Positions 8,449 to 17,314 of a DNA stretch of 33,276 nucleotides are shown here, piece by piece (position 1 is the first letter of the stretch; the number at the start of each line of letters is the position of its first letter). Both the position numbers and the translations under genes were made by a program. The DNA is from Bacillota bacterium (GTDB taxonomy: Bacteria > Bacillota > Clostridia > Peptostreptococcales > Anaerovoracaceae), in assembly GCA_029219125.1 (NCBI GenBank), contig JAQXSU010000052.1, forward strand, positions 1-33,276. Direction: 5' to 3'. A model generated the notes under the pieces. That model made no database searches. It saw only the letters and a list, made by a program, of their open reading frames with translations, and was not told where the DNA came from.

Positions 8449-9567
8449 TTAATTATTCGTAATTCTTACAGGAAGAATCAGATATTCAAACCGGTTTCCT
8501 GACAGAGGTCTCACCAGGCATGGGCTGATGCTGCTGTTAAACAACATGACGATTTCTTCATCATCAATGACCTTCAGCACATCCATCAGATATTTTGAGT
8601 TAAAGCCGATGACCAAATCATTTCCTTCTTTAGAAATGATAACATCTTCCTTTACATTTCCTTCTTCTGATTTGGATGTGATTTCCATACTATTTTCTTT
8701 CATGTCCAGTTTGATCAGGTTATTTTTTCCTACCTTGGCCAGCAGGGATGCACGCTCGATGCTGTTCAGAAAATCACTTCTGTTTAAAACAATTCTCGTC
8801 TTGCTTTCCTTTGGAAGAATATCTCTGTACTTCACGAATTCTCCCTCCAGAAGGCGAAGCACCACGCGGATATCTTCCATCAGAAAGATAGCTCTTTTAT
8901 CGTTGATGTACAGGCGAACCTGATCGTTTTCTTCCGTTTCTGTTTCACTGATGATCTTACTTATTTCTCCAAAAATTTTGGCCGGGATCACAATGCTTTC
9001 CCGCTCTTTATTTTTCATATTTTCTCTGGTGATAGCCATACGGAATCCATCCAGAGCTACCATATTCATGCTGTCTTCTTCCATTTCCACCAGCACGCCT
9101 GTAATTACGCCGCGGGACTCGTCTATACTGGCAGCAAATGCAGTTTTCTGAATCATTTCCTTCAGCACTTCTTTACTGAAAAGAATCTGATCAGCTGCTT
9201 CTTCCGGCATGTTCAGGCTCGGAAATTCATCTGCCGGCATGCCGATTATATTAAACTCGGAGCTGGCACATCGAATTGTTACTTTTCCATCCTCATATTC
9301 GATGGTAATCATATCGTTTGGAAGCTTTCTGATAATATCTCCGAACAGTTTGGCAAATACCACGGTTTCTCCTGGAATGAAGCTCTCAACATCCAGTGTT
9401 TTTTCAATGCTCAGATCCAGGTCGGATGCAGACATGGTCAGTTTACCGTTTTCGTCCACCCGAAGAAGAATTCCTTTCAGAATTGGAATAGTGGTTCTGG
9501 ATGTAACTGCTTTGGAAACGATATTTAAGGCTTTCGATAGAGCTTGCTGATGACATGAAAATTTCAT
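8449..9567 (-). CDS. dnaN: DNA polymerase III beta sliding clamp
   Basis: Homodimeric ring that tethers the replicative polymerase. The 372 residues begin MKFSCHQQALSKALNIVSKAV and end in the PVRITNN-type C-terminus that binds clamp clients. Three repeated clamp folds of about 120 residues fit the length. The ATG at 9565-9567 has a CGGAGG ribosome site. The gene follows dnaA across the oriC unwinding region and is followed two bases later by recF. Confidence 0.99.
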   Translation of the reverse strand: MKFSCHQQALSKALNIVSKAVTSRTTIPILKGILLRVDENGKLTMSASDLDLSIEKTLDVESFIPGETVVFAKLFGDIIRKLPNDMITIEYEDGKVTIRCASSEFNIIGMPADEFPSLNMPEEAADQILFSKEVLKEMIQKTAFAASIDESRGVITGVLVEMEEDSMNMVALDGFRMAITRENMKNKERESIVIPAKIFGEISKIISETETEENDQVRLYINDKRAIFLMEDIRVVLRLLEGEFVKYRDILPKESKTRIVLNRSDFLNSIERASLLAKVGKNNLIKLDMKENSMEITSKSEEGNVKEDVIISKEGNDLVIGFNSKYLMDVLKVIDDEEIVMLFNSSISPCLVRPLSGNRFEYLILPVRITNN

Positions 9568-9574
9568 TTTTTTC

Positions 9575-9702
9575 CTCCGGTCTGTTATTCTTTATTTATA
9601 TTCTTTTATAGTAGTAATAGTAGTAGGGACTGTGGAATATGTGGATAACTTCCAGACGCCCTGAAATTCCTGAAAAATTTATTGTTTCAGAATAGTGGAT
9701 AA
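9575..9702 (-). other. oriC: oriC unwinding region between dnaA and dnaN
   Basis: Read on the minus strand (dnaA to dnaN) there is a one-mismatch DnaA box TTATCCACT (9694-9702), then a perfect TTATCCACA (9640-9648). Directly abutting is a second box, TATTCCACA (9631-9639). A GTCCC GC-cluster, an array of DnaA-trios (9609-9626) and an AT-only-rich stretch to about 9575 follow. This order (box, box, GC cluster, trios, AT-rich DNA) is the basal unwinding system described for Bacillus subtilis incII. DnaA on the double boxes would load onto the trios and open the duplex toward dnaN. The assignment rests on order and spacing seen directly. Confidence 0.9.
9609..9626 (+). repeat. DnaA-trio array
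   Basis: Six consecutive triplets, TAG TAG TAA TAG TAG TAG, on the plus strand. They are immediately beside the GC cluster and the double DnaA box. DnaA-trios bind the DnaA filament on single-stranded DNA during origin opening. The register is unbroken over 18 bases. Confidence 0.88.
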
Positions 9703-9721
9703 TAGATTAAATTTTACTATT

Positions 9722-11113
9722 TCAATCCATAATATCATCTTTCATCTGTTCGATCAGCTGTGCGAAAGAAGGATCAGATTTCATTTCACCTTCAATTTTA
9801 TCACAGGCATACATGACGGTGGTATAGTGTTTTCCTCCAAACATCTGCCCAATCTTCGGAAGAGAATAATCGGTCATCTCACGAATCAGATACATGGCCA
9901 CCTGTCTTGGATATGCGATGCTGTTCTGTTTCTTGGAAGATTCCAGGTCTGACATTTTAATGGAGTAGTGCTTACATATGTATTTCTTTATTTTTTCAGG
10001 CGTGACTTTTATGTCACCATCTGTAAGAATATCTTTCAGTGTTCTTCTGGCAAAGTTTTTATCTGCTTTCTCTCCGAGAAGCTGGGAGAAGGATACGATT
10101 CGTGTGAAAGCTCCTTCCAGTTCCCGGATATTATCTTTAATTTTTTCTGCAATCAGGCAGATCACATCGTAGAGATCGTCATCTACTTCGATATTCATAT
10201 TTTCTGCTTTTTTCGTCAGAATTGCAACCCTTGTTTCATAATCAGGCGGCTGTATATCAGCAATCAGATTCCACTGGAAACGGCTTCTCAGCCGATCTTC
10301 CAGATTTACCAGTTTATTTGGTGCTCGGTCGCTGGAAATGATAATCTGCTTATTGGAATCATAAAGGGTGTTGAACGTGTGGAAAAATTCTTCCTGCGTA
10401 CTGTCTTTTCCCTCCATAAACTGGATATCGTCGATGAGCATTACATCTACTTTTCTGTACTTATTTTTAAATTCACTGATTTTGTTTTCACGCAGCGCAC
10501 GAATCAGCTCATTGGTAAACATTTCTGAAGAAACATAGAGAACATTCAGACCCGGATTATGCTCCAGCAGATAGATTCCTATGGCATGCATCAGATGGGT
10601 TTTTCCAAGACCGGATCCTCCGTAGATAAACAGAGGATTATAAGCTTCTGACGGAGATTCCGCCACAGCCAGTGCTGCCGCATGTGCATACTTATTGCTG
10701 TTTCCCACCACGAAATTATCGAAATTATACCGCGGATTAAATATTTTTTCCATTCCTATTTTACTTACAGGAGTAACTGGCATATCTGGAACCGGCTCCG
10801 GAGCAGGTTTCTCTTCGTCTTCCGGAGTTTCTTTCATAAATTCATCCATGACCTTGATCACAGCCCGGTATCGGTCATGAAGTACAGTTTCCAGACAGTC
10901 TTCAATAACCTGAATATATCTGGTCCTGATAATATTCAGGATGAAATCCACATCGATGCCGCCGGAACTCTTTACACCAAGATATGCTATTTTTAATTCG
11001 CTGTCAATCTGAAAGACTTCCAGAGGCTGCAGCCAGGTATTGAAGCTGACAGCAGTCGTTAATTTCTGAAGTTCTTCTTTCAGTGCTTTTGTCGTTTTTT
11101 CATTTCTGTTCAT
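9722..11113 (-). CDS. dnaA: chromosomal replication initiator DnaA
   Basis: AAA+ initiator that binds TTATCCACA boxes and melts oriC. Domain I lies at about residues 1-85 and a flexible proline/glutamate-rich domain II (PEDEEKPAPEPVPDMPVTP) follows. The AAA+ domain has Walker A GGSGLGKTHLMHAIG and Walker B VMLIDDIQF. The domain IV DNA-binding helix is IGQMFGGKHYTTVMYACDKIE. I chose the ATG at 11111-11113 (463 residues). An in-frame TTG 15 bases upstream (11126-11128) is possible, but the AAGG at the right distance favours the ATG. A DnaA box lies inside its promoter, which suggests autorepression. Confidence 0.98.
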   Translation of the reverse strand: MNRNEKTTKALKEELQKLTTAVSFNTWLQPLEVFQIDSELKIAYLGVKSSGGIDVDFILNIIRTRYIQVIEDCLETVLHDRYRAVIKVMDEFMKETPEDEEKPAPEPVPDMPVTPVSKIGMEKIFNPRYNFDNFVVGNSNKYAHAAALAVAESPSEAYNPLFIYGGSGLGKTHLMHAIGIYLLEHNPGLNVLYVSSEMFTNELIRALRENKISEFKNKYRKVDVMLIDDIQFMEGKDSTQEEFFHTFNTLYDSNKQIIISSDRAPNKLVNLEDRLRSRFQWNLIADIQPPDYETRVAILTKKAENMNIEVDDDLYDVICLIAEKIKDNIRELEGAFTRIVSFSQLLGEKADKNFARRTLKDILTDGDIKVTPEKIKKYICKHYSIKMSDLESSKKQNSIAYPRQVAMYLIREMTDYSLPKIGQMFGGKHYTTVMYACDKIEGEMKSDPSFAQLIEQMKDDIMD

Positions 11114-11158
11114 GTATGAAACCTTCAATTCTTTTTTAAATTACATTTTCCTATTCTT

Positions 11159-11187
11159 ATTGTACAAAAATAGTTATCCACAAGCAA
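11159..11187 (-). promoter_or_regulatory. dnaA promoter with an embedded DnaA box
   Basis: On the minus strand, TTGCTT (11182-11187) and TACAAT (11159-11164) are 17 bases apart, about 45 bases before the dnaA ATG. A perfect DnaA box (11174-11182) fills half the spacer. DnaA binding there would block RNA polymerase, matching known dnaA autoregulation. The -35 is weak. Confidence 0.65.
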
Positions 11188-11386
11188 GTATGAATTACAT
11201 GGAAAACAAAATATATTTTTTTATAATTTTATCCACAGGTTGAGGATAAAATTGTGCATAAGTGAATAATGTGTTTGCTTTTGTATTTTTAGCCATTTGA
11301 AACTTTATTTGCTGATTCGGCTGAATCATAAAATGTGGATTTTTTTCTATGTTTTAAACATACATGGAAAATAGTAATGTGAATAA
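11174..11386. other. oriC: DnaA-box cluster upstream of dnaA (second oriC lobe)
   Basis: The dnaA-rpmH gap holds no gene but has two perfect DnaA boxes TTATCCACA on the plus strand (11174-11182 and 11229-11237). It also has one-mismatch boxes on the other strand, TTATGCACA (11253-11261) and TTATTCACA (11378-11386), plus weaker ones at 11261-11269 and 11334-11342. The stretch is very AT-rich. With the unwinding region beyond dnaA this gives a bipartite origin like incC/incII of Bacillus. No trio array is seen here, so melting is expected on the dnaN side. Confidence 0.85.
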
Positions 11387-11404
11387 TGAGAATTCATAAT
11401 TTCA

Positions 11405-11433
11405 TTGACAGAACGGAACTTTTGAAGTATACT
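11405..11433 (+). promoter_or_regulatory. sigma-A promoter of the rpmH-rnpA operon
   Basis: A perfect TTGACA (11405-11410), a 17-base spacer and TATACT (11428-11433). Transcription would begin near 11440, leaving a leader of about 65 bases before rpmH. It is divergent from the dnaA promoter. Confidence 0.9.
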
Positions 11434-11505
11434 ACTTAGGTATCTGTGTGCCATTGGAATTTAGATGCACACGAGCTTATTATTTTAGAAGGGAGAACAA
11501 CCAAT

Positions 11506-11640
11506 ATGAAAATGACTTTACAGCCTAAGAAACGGCAGAGAATGAAGGAACACGGCTTCAGAAAGAGAATGTCCACCAAGAACGGCAGAAACGTCCTGAA
11601 GAGAAGAAGAGCAAGAGGCAGAAAGAAATTAACTGCTTAA
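11506..11640 (+). CDS. rpmH: large-subunit ribosomal protein bL34
   Basis: A 44-residue, strongly basic protein, MKMTLQPKKRQRMKEHGFRK and onward to GRKKLTA, matching bL34 over its full length. The reading frame stays open upstream to a GTG at 11446. The ATG at 11506 is the true start: it follows GAAGGGAG and gives the conserved N-terminus. It is the first gene of the rightward operon and is followed by rnpA after 46 bases. Confidence 0.98.
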   Translation: MKMTLQPKKRQRMKEHGFRKRMSTKNGRNVLKRRRARGRKKLTA

Positions 11641-11686
11641 TTTCCTTATGTTTTGAGAGAGCAGAACACGCTCGAAAAGAGGAAAC

Positions 11687-12031
11687 ATGCTGAAAAGAAA
11701 TGTTTTGCGAAAAAAAGCAGATTTTCAGTCGATTTACAATCGTGGAAAATCTGTGGGCGACAGGTTCGTGGTGCTGTTTTACCGGCCCAACGGGCTTGTT
11801 TACAATAGGACAGGTTTTTTAGCAAGTAAAAAAGTCGGAAACAGTGTGAAAAGAAACAGGGCGAGACGGCTCATGAAGGAAAGCTACCGTCATCTGGCGG
11901 AAAGGCTTCCGCAGCATGTGCATTACGATTTTATCATCATCGCCAGAAACACCATTTCCGGAAAGAAGTGTGCAGAAGTGGAGAAGTCTCTTCTTTCTGC
12001 GATGAAACGAGCCGGAGTAATAAAGAAATAA
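11687..12031 (+). CDS. rnpA: ribonuclease P protein component
   Basis: Protein subunit that helps the RNase P RNA process tRNA 5' ends. The 114 residues start MLKRNVLRKKADFQSIYNRG. The RNR signature VGNSVKRNRARRLMKE (about residues 50-65) contacts the RNA. The stop codon overlaps the yidD ATG by one base (TAATG). The RNA subunit gene itself is not in the window. Confidence 0.97.
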   Translation: MLKRNVLRKKADFQSIYNRGKSVGDRFVVLFYRPNGLVYNRTGFLASKKVGNSVKRNRARRLMKESYRHLAERLPQHVHYDFIIIARNTISGKKCAEVEKSLLSAMKRAGVIKK

Positions 12032-12261
12032 TGAAATACGTGAGTTCTTTTTTTAAAAAGATCCTGATAGGTCTGGTGAGATTTTATCAGATTTGTATTT
12101 CTCCTTTATTTCCACCTACCTGCCGGTTTACGCCCACCTGCTCGGTATATTTCATACAGGCTGTAGAAAAGTACGGAGCAATCAAGGGCACTTACTTAGG
12201 AATCAAACGGATTCTGAAGTGTCACCCCTGGCATGAGGGGGGCTACGACCCTTTGGAATAA
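12031..12261 (+). CDS. yidD: membrane protein insertion efficiency factor YidD
   Basis: A 76-residue protein starting MKYVSSFFKKILIG, with an amphipathic basic N-terminus. It has the conserved cysteine-rich core PPTCRFTPTCSVYFIQAV and the KCHPWHEGGYDPL ending that define the family. It acts with YidC at the membrane. The frame is open further upstream, but the family N-terminus and the TAATG junction with rnpA fix the start at 12031. Translation is probably coupled to rnpA. Confidence 0.95.
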   Translation: MKYVSSFFKKILIGLVRFYQICISPLFPPTCRFTPTCSVYFIQAVEKYGAIKGTYLGIKRILKCHPWHEGGYDPLE

Positions 12262-12273
12262 TGGAGGAATTGA

Positions 12274-13008
12274 ATGAGAATATTAGCGCAACCAATGGGT
12301 TATCTGCTTATGTGGTTATATGAGCTGATCGGTAACTACGGAATTTCCCTGATTATTGTTACCCTGGTCGTAAAGCTCTGTTTATATCCGCTTTATGCGA
12401 AGCAGATCATGTCAACTGCGAAAATGTCCAAACTCAATCCGAAGATTAAGGAAATTCAGCAGAAGTATGCGAAAGACCAGATGCTGATGAACGAAAAGAT
12501 TCAGGAACTGTACAAGCAGGAAGGAGTCAGCATGTCTGCCGGCTGCCTGCCGATGGTGATTCAGATGTTCATCATTATGGCTCTGTTCGCACTTCTTAGA
12601 AATCCGATGGTTTATTTCAGCAACATGGATAATGCAGACATGATGCTGTTTGCGATTCACGAACCTTTCCTTTGGATTAAGGACCTGGCGCAGCCTGATA
12701 AGTGGATTCTGCCTGTTGCGGCAGGTATTGCCACATATATTTCCTTCACCATGAATCAGAAGAATAATCTGAACGGCGGAAACAATCCTTCCATGCAGCA
12801 GATGAATGTAATGAACAAGATGATGCAGTACATCTTCCCGGTTACCATTCTGCTGATGGCCAGAAGCTATCCGGCCGGTCTGGCAATTTACTGGTTCTTC
12901 AGCCAGGTGATTCAGATATTCTATAATATCCGCTTTAACCAGCTGAGAAAGAAGCTGAATGAAGAGGAAGCACCGAAGGGAAAGAAAAAAAGCAAGGCAA
13001 GAGCATAA
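12274..13008 (+). CDS. yidC: membrane protein insertase YidC/OxaA
   Basis: Membrane insertase of 244 residues with the Oxa1-family core. The first hydrophobic segment is YGISLIIVTLVVKLCLYPLYAKQ (about 23-45), with the conserved arginine-equivalent region replaced by a Lys (K34). A cytoplasmic coiled-coil hairpin (about 50-85), SAGCLPMVIQMFIIMALFALL, and two later transmembrane stretches around KWILPVAAGIATYISF and GLAIYWFFSQVIQIFYNI follow. The tail is basic (GKKKSKARA). There is no lipobox signal peptide of the Bacillus SpoIIIJ type. A GGAGG site precedes the ATG, 12 bases after yidD. Confidence 0.95.
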   Translation: MRILAQPMGYLLMWLYELIGNYGISLIIVTLVVKLCLYPLYAKQIMSTAKMSKLNPKIKEIQQKYAKDQMLMNEKIQELYKQEGVSMSAGCLPMVIQMFIIMALFALLRNPMVYFSNMDNADMMLFAIHEPFLWIKDLAQPDKWILPVAAGIATYISFTMNQKNNLNGGNNPSMQQMNVMNKMMQYIFPVTILLMARSYPAGLAIYWFFSQVIQIFYNIRFNQLRKKLNEEEAPKGKKKSKARA

Positions 13009-13032
13009 GTGCATTGGAGGAACAGAATTAAT

Positions 13033-13959
13033 ATGGATTATTCTGAAAAATGGGGCACAGACGTCGATACTGCCGTGAAACTGGCACTGGACGATCTGGG
13101 GCTTACAATAGACGAAGTCGATGTGAAAGTTCTGGAAGAGCCTTCGAGAGGTTTTTTCGGTATCGGTTCCAAACTTGCAAAAGTCAGAGTTGAAAAGAAA
13201 CAGCCTGTGAAGGTGGAAGAGAAGAAGCAGGAAGTTCCTGTTCAGAAGGAAGCACCGAAAGCGGCTATTTCTGAAAAGTCTGAAAAGACAGACAGAACCG
13301 AGAAGCCTGTACGGACTGAAAGACAGCAGAAGGCGCAGACTTCCAGAGAATCTGAGAACAGAACAGCATCACCGAAGCGTAATAATAATAACAGAAGAGA
13401 CAGAAATAACCGGAACAACAAGCCTAGAAGAGATCGCAGGGACAGAGAAGTGAAAGAGTTCCAGGAACCGATCGAACCGGTTATCGCAAGAGTACCTGAC
13501 GAAGAACTGACAGTATGTGAGAATCATATCGCACTGGATTTTCTTGCCGAGGTTACCGAACAGATGGGTCTGTCTCTGGATGTTACTGCGAAAGAAGGCG
13601 GCGATGCTCTGTATATCGATATTCAGGGAAAAGATTCCGGTACAATTATCGGTAAGCGCGGTCAGACGCTGGATGCAATTCAGTACCTGACCAGCCTGGT
13701 CGTAAATAAGGATCAGGAAAAATACACCAGAGTTGTTGTTGACGCGGAAAATTACCGTGCCAAGAGAGAAAAGACGCTGGAAATGCTGGCGATCCGCCTG
13801 GCCAACAAGGTTGTGAAAACCAGAAGAAGTGTGAAACTGGAACCTATGAATCCGTACGAGCGGAAGGTAATTCACGCCACACTGCAGAACCACCCTTATG
13901 TCACTACGAAGAGTGAGGGTCAGGACCCATACAGACGGGTTATCATCGAATTAAAATAA
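13033..13959 (+). CDS. khpB: RNA-binding protein KhpB (Jag)
   Basis: A 308-residue protein with the Jag layout. The N-terminal Jag_N domain (1-55) includes EEPSRGFFGIGSKLAKV. A long, low-complexity, Arg/Asn/Lys-rich linker follows (about 56-140, with runs of Asn and Arg). The KH domain has GxxG motif IIGKRGQT (205-212), and the R3H domain is at about 245-305. It partners KhpA in RNA binding linked to cell elongation in related bacteria. I start it at the ATG at 13033, which follows GGAGG; the frame also has a GTG right after the yidC stop. The linker is strongly basic and may itself bind RNA. Confidence 0.94.
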   Translation: MDYSEKWGTDVDTAVKLALDDLGLTIDEVDVKVLEEPSRGFFGIGSKLAKVRVEKKQPVKVEEKKQEVPVQKEAPKAAISEKSEKTDRTEKPVRTERQQKAQTSRESENRTASPKRNNNNRRDRNNRNNKPRRDRRDREVKEFQEPIEPVIARVPDEELTVCENHIALDFLAEVTEQMGLSLDVTAKEGGDALYIDIQGKDSGTIIGKRGQTLDAIQYLTSLVVNKDQEKYTRVVVDAENYRAKREKTLEMLAIRLANKVVKTRRSVKLEPMNPYERKVIHATLQNHPYVTTKSEGQDPYRRVIIELK

Positions 13960-13966
13960 TTGGAAT

Positions 13967-13999
13967 ACAGCCCGCTTGCCTTAGAGCGGGCTGTTTTAT
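13967..13999 (+). terminator. intrinsic terminator after khpB
   Basis: A ten-base perfect stem (ACAGCCCGCT, 13967-13976, with its complement 13985-13994), an eight-base loop and then TTTATT. It ends the rpmH-khpB operon just before mnmE. Confidence 0.88.
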
Positions 14000-14026
14000 T
14001 CAGATAATACTGAACAGGAGTCAGAA

Positions 14027-15388
14027 ATGGAAGATACTATTGCTGCCATTGCCACGGCGCCGGGAGAAGGAGGCATCGGCATCATCAGAATCAGCGGAGA
14101 GGAGGCTCTGCCGATTCTCCAAAAGATATTCAGAGGACGAAAAACAGAGAATAAAGTTCTCACATACGGGCACATCTATGACAACTTCTCGGGAGACTGC
14201 ATCGATGAGGTCATGGCTGTCTATATGAAAGGACCGCATTCTTATACTGCTGAGGATGTGGTGGAAATCCAGTGCCACGGAAGCATTGTATCCCTTCGCA
14301 AAATCCTTTCGCTGACTCTTCGAAACGGCGCACGTCTTGCGGAACCCGGGGAGTTTACCAAACGGGCATTTCTCAACGGCAGACTGGATCTTTCCCAGGC
14401 AGAAGCAGTGATTGATCTGATTCGTGCCAGGTCAGATGCTTCTTTCGATGTTGCATTGGGTCAGCTGGAAGGAAAGCTTGGAAGTGTCGTCCGTGAAATA
14501 CGTGCAGATATTCTCGATCTTCTTGTGAATATCACAGTGAACATTGATTATCCTGACGAGGACATTGAGGAACTGACTTACGAAAATCTCCTGTCAGGCT
14601 TAACGCAGGTAAAAGAAAAAATTTCTGCCCTGCTTTCTACAGCAGATACAGGAAGAATGCTTCGCGAGGGTCTTTCCGTTTCTATTATAGGAAAACCAAA
14701 TGTGGGTAAATCCTCTCTGATGAATGCGCTGCTCAGAGAGACCCGCGCCATCGTTACGGAAATCCCAGGTACCACCAGAGACACCATCGAAGAAATGTTG
14801 TCTATACGGAACATTCCTGTGAAACTGACGGATACAGCCGGAATCCGTCAGACGGAAGATATCATTGAAAAAATCGGAATTGAAAAGAGTAAAGCATCAT
14901 TTAATCAGTCTGATCTTGTTCTTTTCATGGTGGATGGCAGCAGAGATCTGGATTCTGAAGATGAAGAAATCCTTTCTCATCTGGGAGACCGTCATGCTGT
15001 TGTGATACTTAATAAACTGGATCTTCCGCAGAAGATCACTTCTGATCAGCTTCGGCAAAGGATTCCGTCGGCTGCCATTATCGAAACTTCCCTGAAAGAG
15101 GAAAAGGGAATTGCTGAGATCGAAGATGCCATCGCAGACATGGTTTACGGCGGTCATGTGAAACAGAAAAGCAGTGTGCTGGTCACCAGCGTACGCCATA
15201 AAAATCTGCTGGATCAGGCGGTTGGTTCAGTCACTGATGCTATTTCCATGGCTGAGATTCGTCAGCCGCTGGAATTTATTGAAATTGATGTAAACCGGGC
15301 TTACGAACTGCTGGGAGAGATTATCGGCGAAACGGTGTCCGGTGATGTAATCAACGAAGTGTTTGCAAGATTCTGTCTGGGAAAATAA
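14027..15388 (+). CDS. mnmE: tRNA modification GTPase MnmE
   Basis: With MnmG it installs the cmnm5 group on U34 of certain tRNAs. The 453 residues comprise the N-terminal folate-binding domain (DTIAAIATAPGEGGIGIIRISG), a helical domain, and an inserted G domain. The G domain shows G1 GKPNVGKSSLMNAL, G2/G3 around TRDTIEE and DTAGIR, and G4 NKLD. The C-terminus is FARFCLGK, carrying the catalytic CxGK cysteine. CAGGAG precedes the ATG. It lies 39 bases upstream of mnmG. Confidence 0.99.
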   Translation: MEDTIAAIATAPGEGGIGIIRISGEEALPILQKIFRGRKTENKVLTYGHIYDNFSGDCIDEVMAVYMKGPHSYTAEDVVEIQCHGSIVSLRKILSLTLRNGARLAEPGEFTKRAFLNGRLDLSQAEAVIDLIRARSDASFDVALGQLEGKLGSVVREIRADILDLLVNITVNIDYPDEDIEELTYENLLSGLTQVKEKISALLSTADTGRMLREGLSVSIIGKPNVGKSSLMNALLRETRAIVTEIPGTTRDTIEEMLSIRNIPVKLTDTAGIRQTEDIIEKIGIEKSKASFNQSDLVLFMVDGSRDLDSEDEEILSHLGDRHAVVILNKLDLPQKITSDQLRQRIPSAAIIETSLKEEKGIAEIEDAIADMVYGGHVKQKSSVLVTSVRHKNLLDQAVGSVTDAISMAEIRQPLEFIEIDVNRAYELLGEIIGETVSGDVINEVFARFCLGK

Positions 15389-15427
15389 TCCCGGAAGATC
15401 AAATAGATGATTTAGAAGGAGCGAAAT

Positions 15428-17314
15428 ATGGAACATATTTTTATGGGGGAATACGATGTCATTGTCGTCGGTGCCGGACATGCCGGCTGTGAAGCGGCAC
15501 TGGCATGTGCCAGAATGGGAAAGGAAACCCTGCTCTGCTCCATGAATCTGGAGGCAGTGGCCATGATGCCATGCAATCCATCCATCGGAGGAACCGGAAA
15601 GGGACATCTGGTTCGGGAGATTGATGCCCTGGGCGGAGAGATGGGAAAGAATATAGATAAGACTTTTATCCAGAGCAAAATGCTCAATACAGCCAAGGGA
15701 CCGGCAGTGCATTCACTCCGGGCACAGGCTGACAAGAACCGATACCATCTGGAAATGAAAAAGACCATCGAGCATACAGAGCATCTTACCATGCGGCAGA
15801 TGGAAGTAACAGATCTGATCGTGGAAGAAGGAAAAGTATGCGGCATAGAAACAAGAACCCATACCTGGTATAAAGCGAAGGCTGTCATTCTTGCTACAGG
15901 GACCTTCCTTCGCGGAAAAATATTTATCGGTGACAGTGCATTCGAAAGCGGTCCAAACGGACTGGCTCCATCCAATGACCTGGCGGACAATCTGAAGAAA
16001 CATGGAATGAAGCTTCGCCGGTTTAAGACCGGGACACCTGCCAGATGTCTGGGCCAGAGTCTGGACTATTCCAAGATGCAGGAGCAGAAAGGTGATGAGA
16101 AGATCGTTCCGTTTTCTTTCATGAATGATGAAATCGGAGATAATCAGGTTTCCTGCTGGCTGACTTATACCAACGAAGAAACACATAAAGTGATTCGTGC
16201 CAACTTTCACCGGTCTGCACTCTTTGGAGGACAGATTGAAGGAATCGGTCCACGTTACTGTCCATCCATTGAGGATAAGGTGAACCGGTTTGCGGATAAG
16301 GAGCGGCATCAGCTGTTTATTGAACCGGAGGGACTGGATACGGATGAAATGTACATACAGGGCATGAGTTCCAGCCTGCCGGAAGATGTACAGGCGGCGT
16401 TTTACAGAACCATACCGGGTCTTGAAAATCTTCGTATCGTTCGTCCGGCCTATGCCATTGAATACGACTGCATCGATCCGCAGGATCTGCAGCTGAATCT
16501 GGAATACCGTCATATTGAAAATCTGTTTTGTGCCGGGCAGTTCAACGGAAGTTCCGGGTACGAAGAGGCCGCCGCACAGGGGCTTATGGCCGGAATCAAC
16601 GCAGCACTGAAGATTTCCGGAAAAAATCCTCTGATCCTCGGAAGAGACGAGGCTTATATCGGCGTTCTCATCGACGATCTTGTGACAAAAGGTACCAATG
16701 AGCCTTATAGAATTATGACCAGCAGAGCCGAATACAGGCTGGTTCTGCGGCAAGATAATGCAGATCAGCGCCTTACGGAAAAAAGTTACAGTATCGGACT
16801 GGCAAGTGTGGAAAGATATGATCGTTATCTGGCGAAGAAAAATGCAGTAGCCAAAGAAGCAGCACGCCTGGAGAAAAAGCTGGTGGGTCCGAAGGAAGCA
16901 AACGATTTTCTGACTGCCCGGGGAACTTCTCCGCTTCAGAATCGTGTTTCCATGGCGGAACTTCTCCGTCGTCCGCAGATTTCTTATGCAGATCTGTCTG
17001 AAATCGATGATGAAACCAGACCGCAGCTTTCCTACCATGAAGTGACACAGCTGGAAGTACAGGTGAAATATGAAGGATATATTCAGAAACAGATGGCACA
17101 GATCGAGCGGTATAAGAAGCTGGAGAATCGTAAGCTTTGGCAGCATTTCGATTACAGTCAGATAGAAGGTCTGCGAATTGAAGCCGTGCAGAAGCTGAAC
17201 CAGATTCAGCCGGAATCTGTCGGGCAGGCATCCCGCATCAGCGGCGTGTCTCCTGCTGATATCAATGTCCTTCTGGTATATCTGGAAAAACAGAGAAGAA
17301 AGGGTCAGTCATGA
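15428..17314 (+). CDS. mnmG: tRNA uridine 5-carboxymethylaminomethyl modification enzyme MnmG
   Basis: FAD-dependent partner of MnmE, 628 residues. It has the Rossmann motif VVGAGHAGCEAALA, then CNPSIGGTGKGHLVREIDALGG. The second FAD-contact region is FCAGQFNGSSGYEEAAAQGL, followed by TSRAEYRLVLRQDNAD and the C-terminal helical MnmE-binding region. AGAAGGAG precedes the ATG. The stop TGA overlaps the rsmG ATG (ATGA), so the downstream gene is translationally coupled. Confidence 0.99.
   Translation: MEHIFMGEYDVIVVGAGHAGCEAALACARMGKETLLCSMNLEAVAMMPCNPSIGGTGKGHLVREIDALGGEMGKNIDKTFIQSKMLNTAKGPAVHSLRAQADKNRYHLEMKKTIEHTEHLTMRQMEVTDLIVEEGKVCGIETRTHTWYKAKAVILATGTFLRGKIFIGDSAFESGPNGLAPSNDLADNLKKHGMKLRRFKTGTPARCLGQSLDYSKMQEQKGDEKIVPFSFMNDEIGDNQVSCWLTYTNEETHKVIRANFHRSALFGGQIEGIGPRYCPSIEDKVNRFADKERHQLFIEPEGLDTDEMYIQGMSSSLPEDVQAAFYRTIPGLENLRIVRPAYAIEYDCIDPQDLQLNLEYRHIENLFCAGQFNGSSGYEEAAAQGLMAGINAALKISGKNPLILGRDEAYIGVLIDDLVTKGTNEPYRIMTSRAEYRLVLRQDNADQRLTEKSYSIGLASVERYDRYLAKKNAVAKEAARLEKKLVGPKEANDFLTARGTSPLQNRVSMAELLRRPQISYADLSEIDDETRPQLSYHEVTQLEVQVKYEGYIQKQMAQIERYKKLENRKLWQHFDYSQIEGLRIEAVQKLNQIQPESVGQASRISGVSPADINVLLVYLEKQRRKGQS

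Noticed and set aside
15713..17146. A 477-codon open frame antisense to mnmG.
   Set aside because: It is a shadow of a highly conserved gene, with an unconserved, His/Cys/Phe-rich composition typical of antisense frames.
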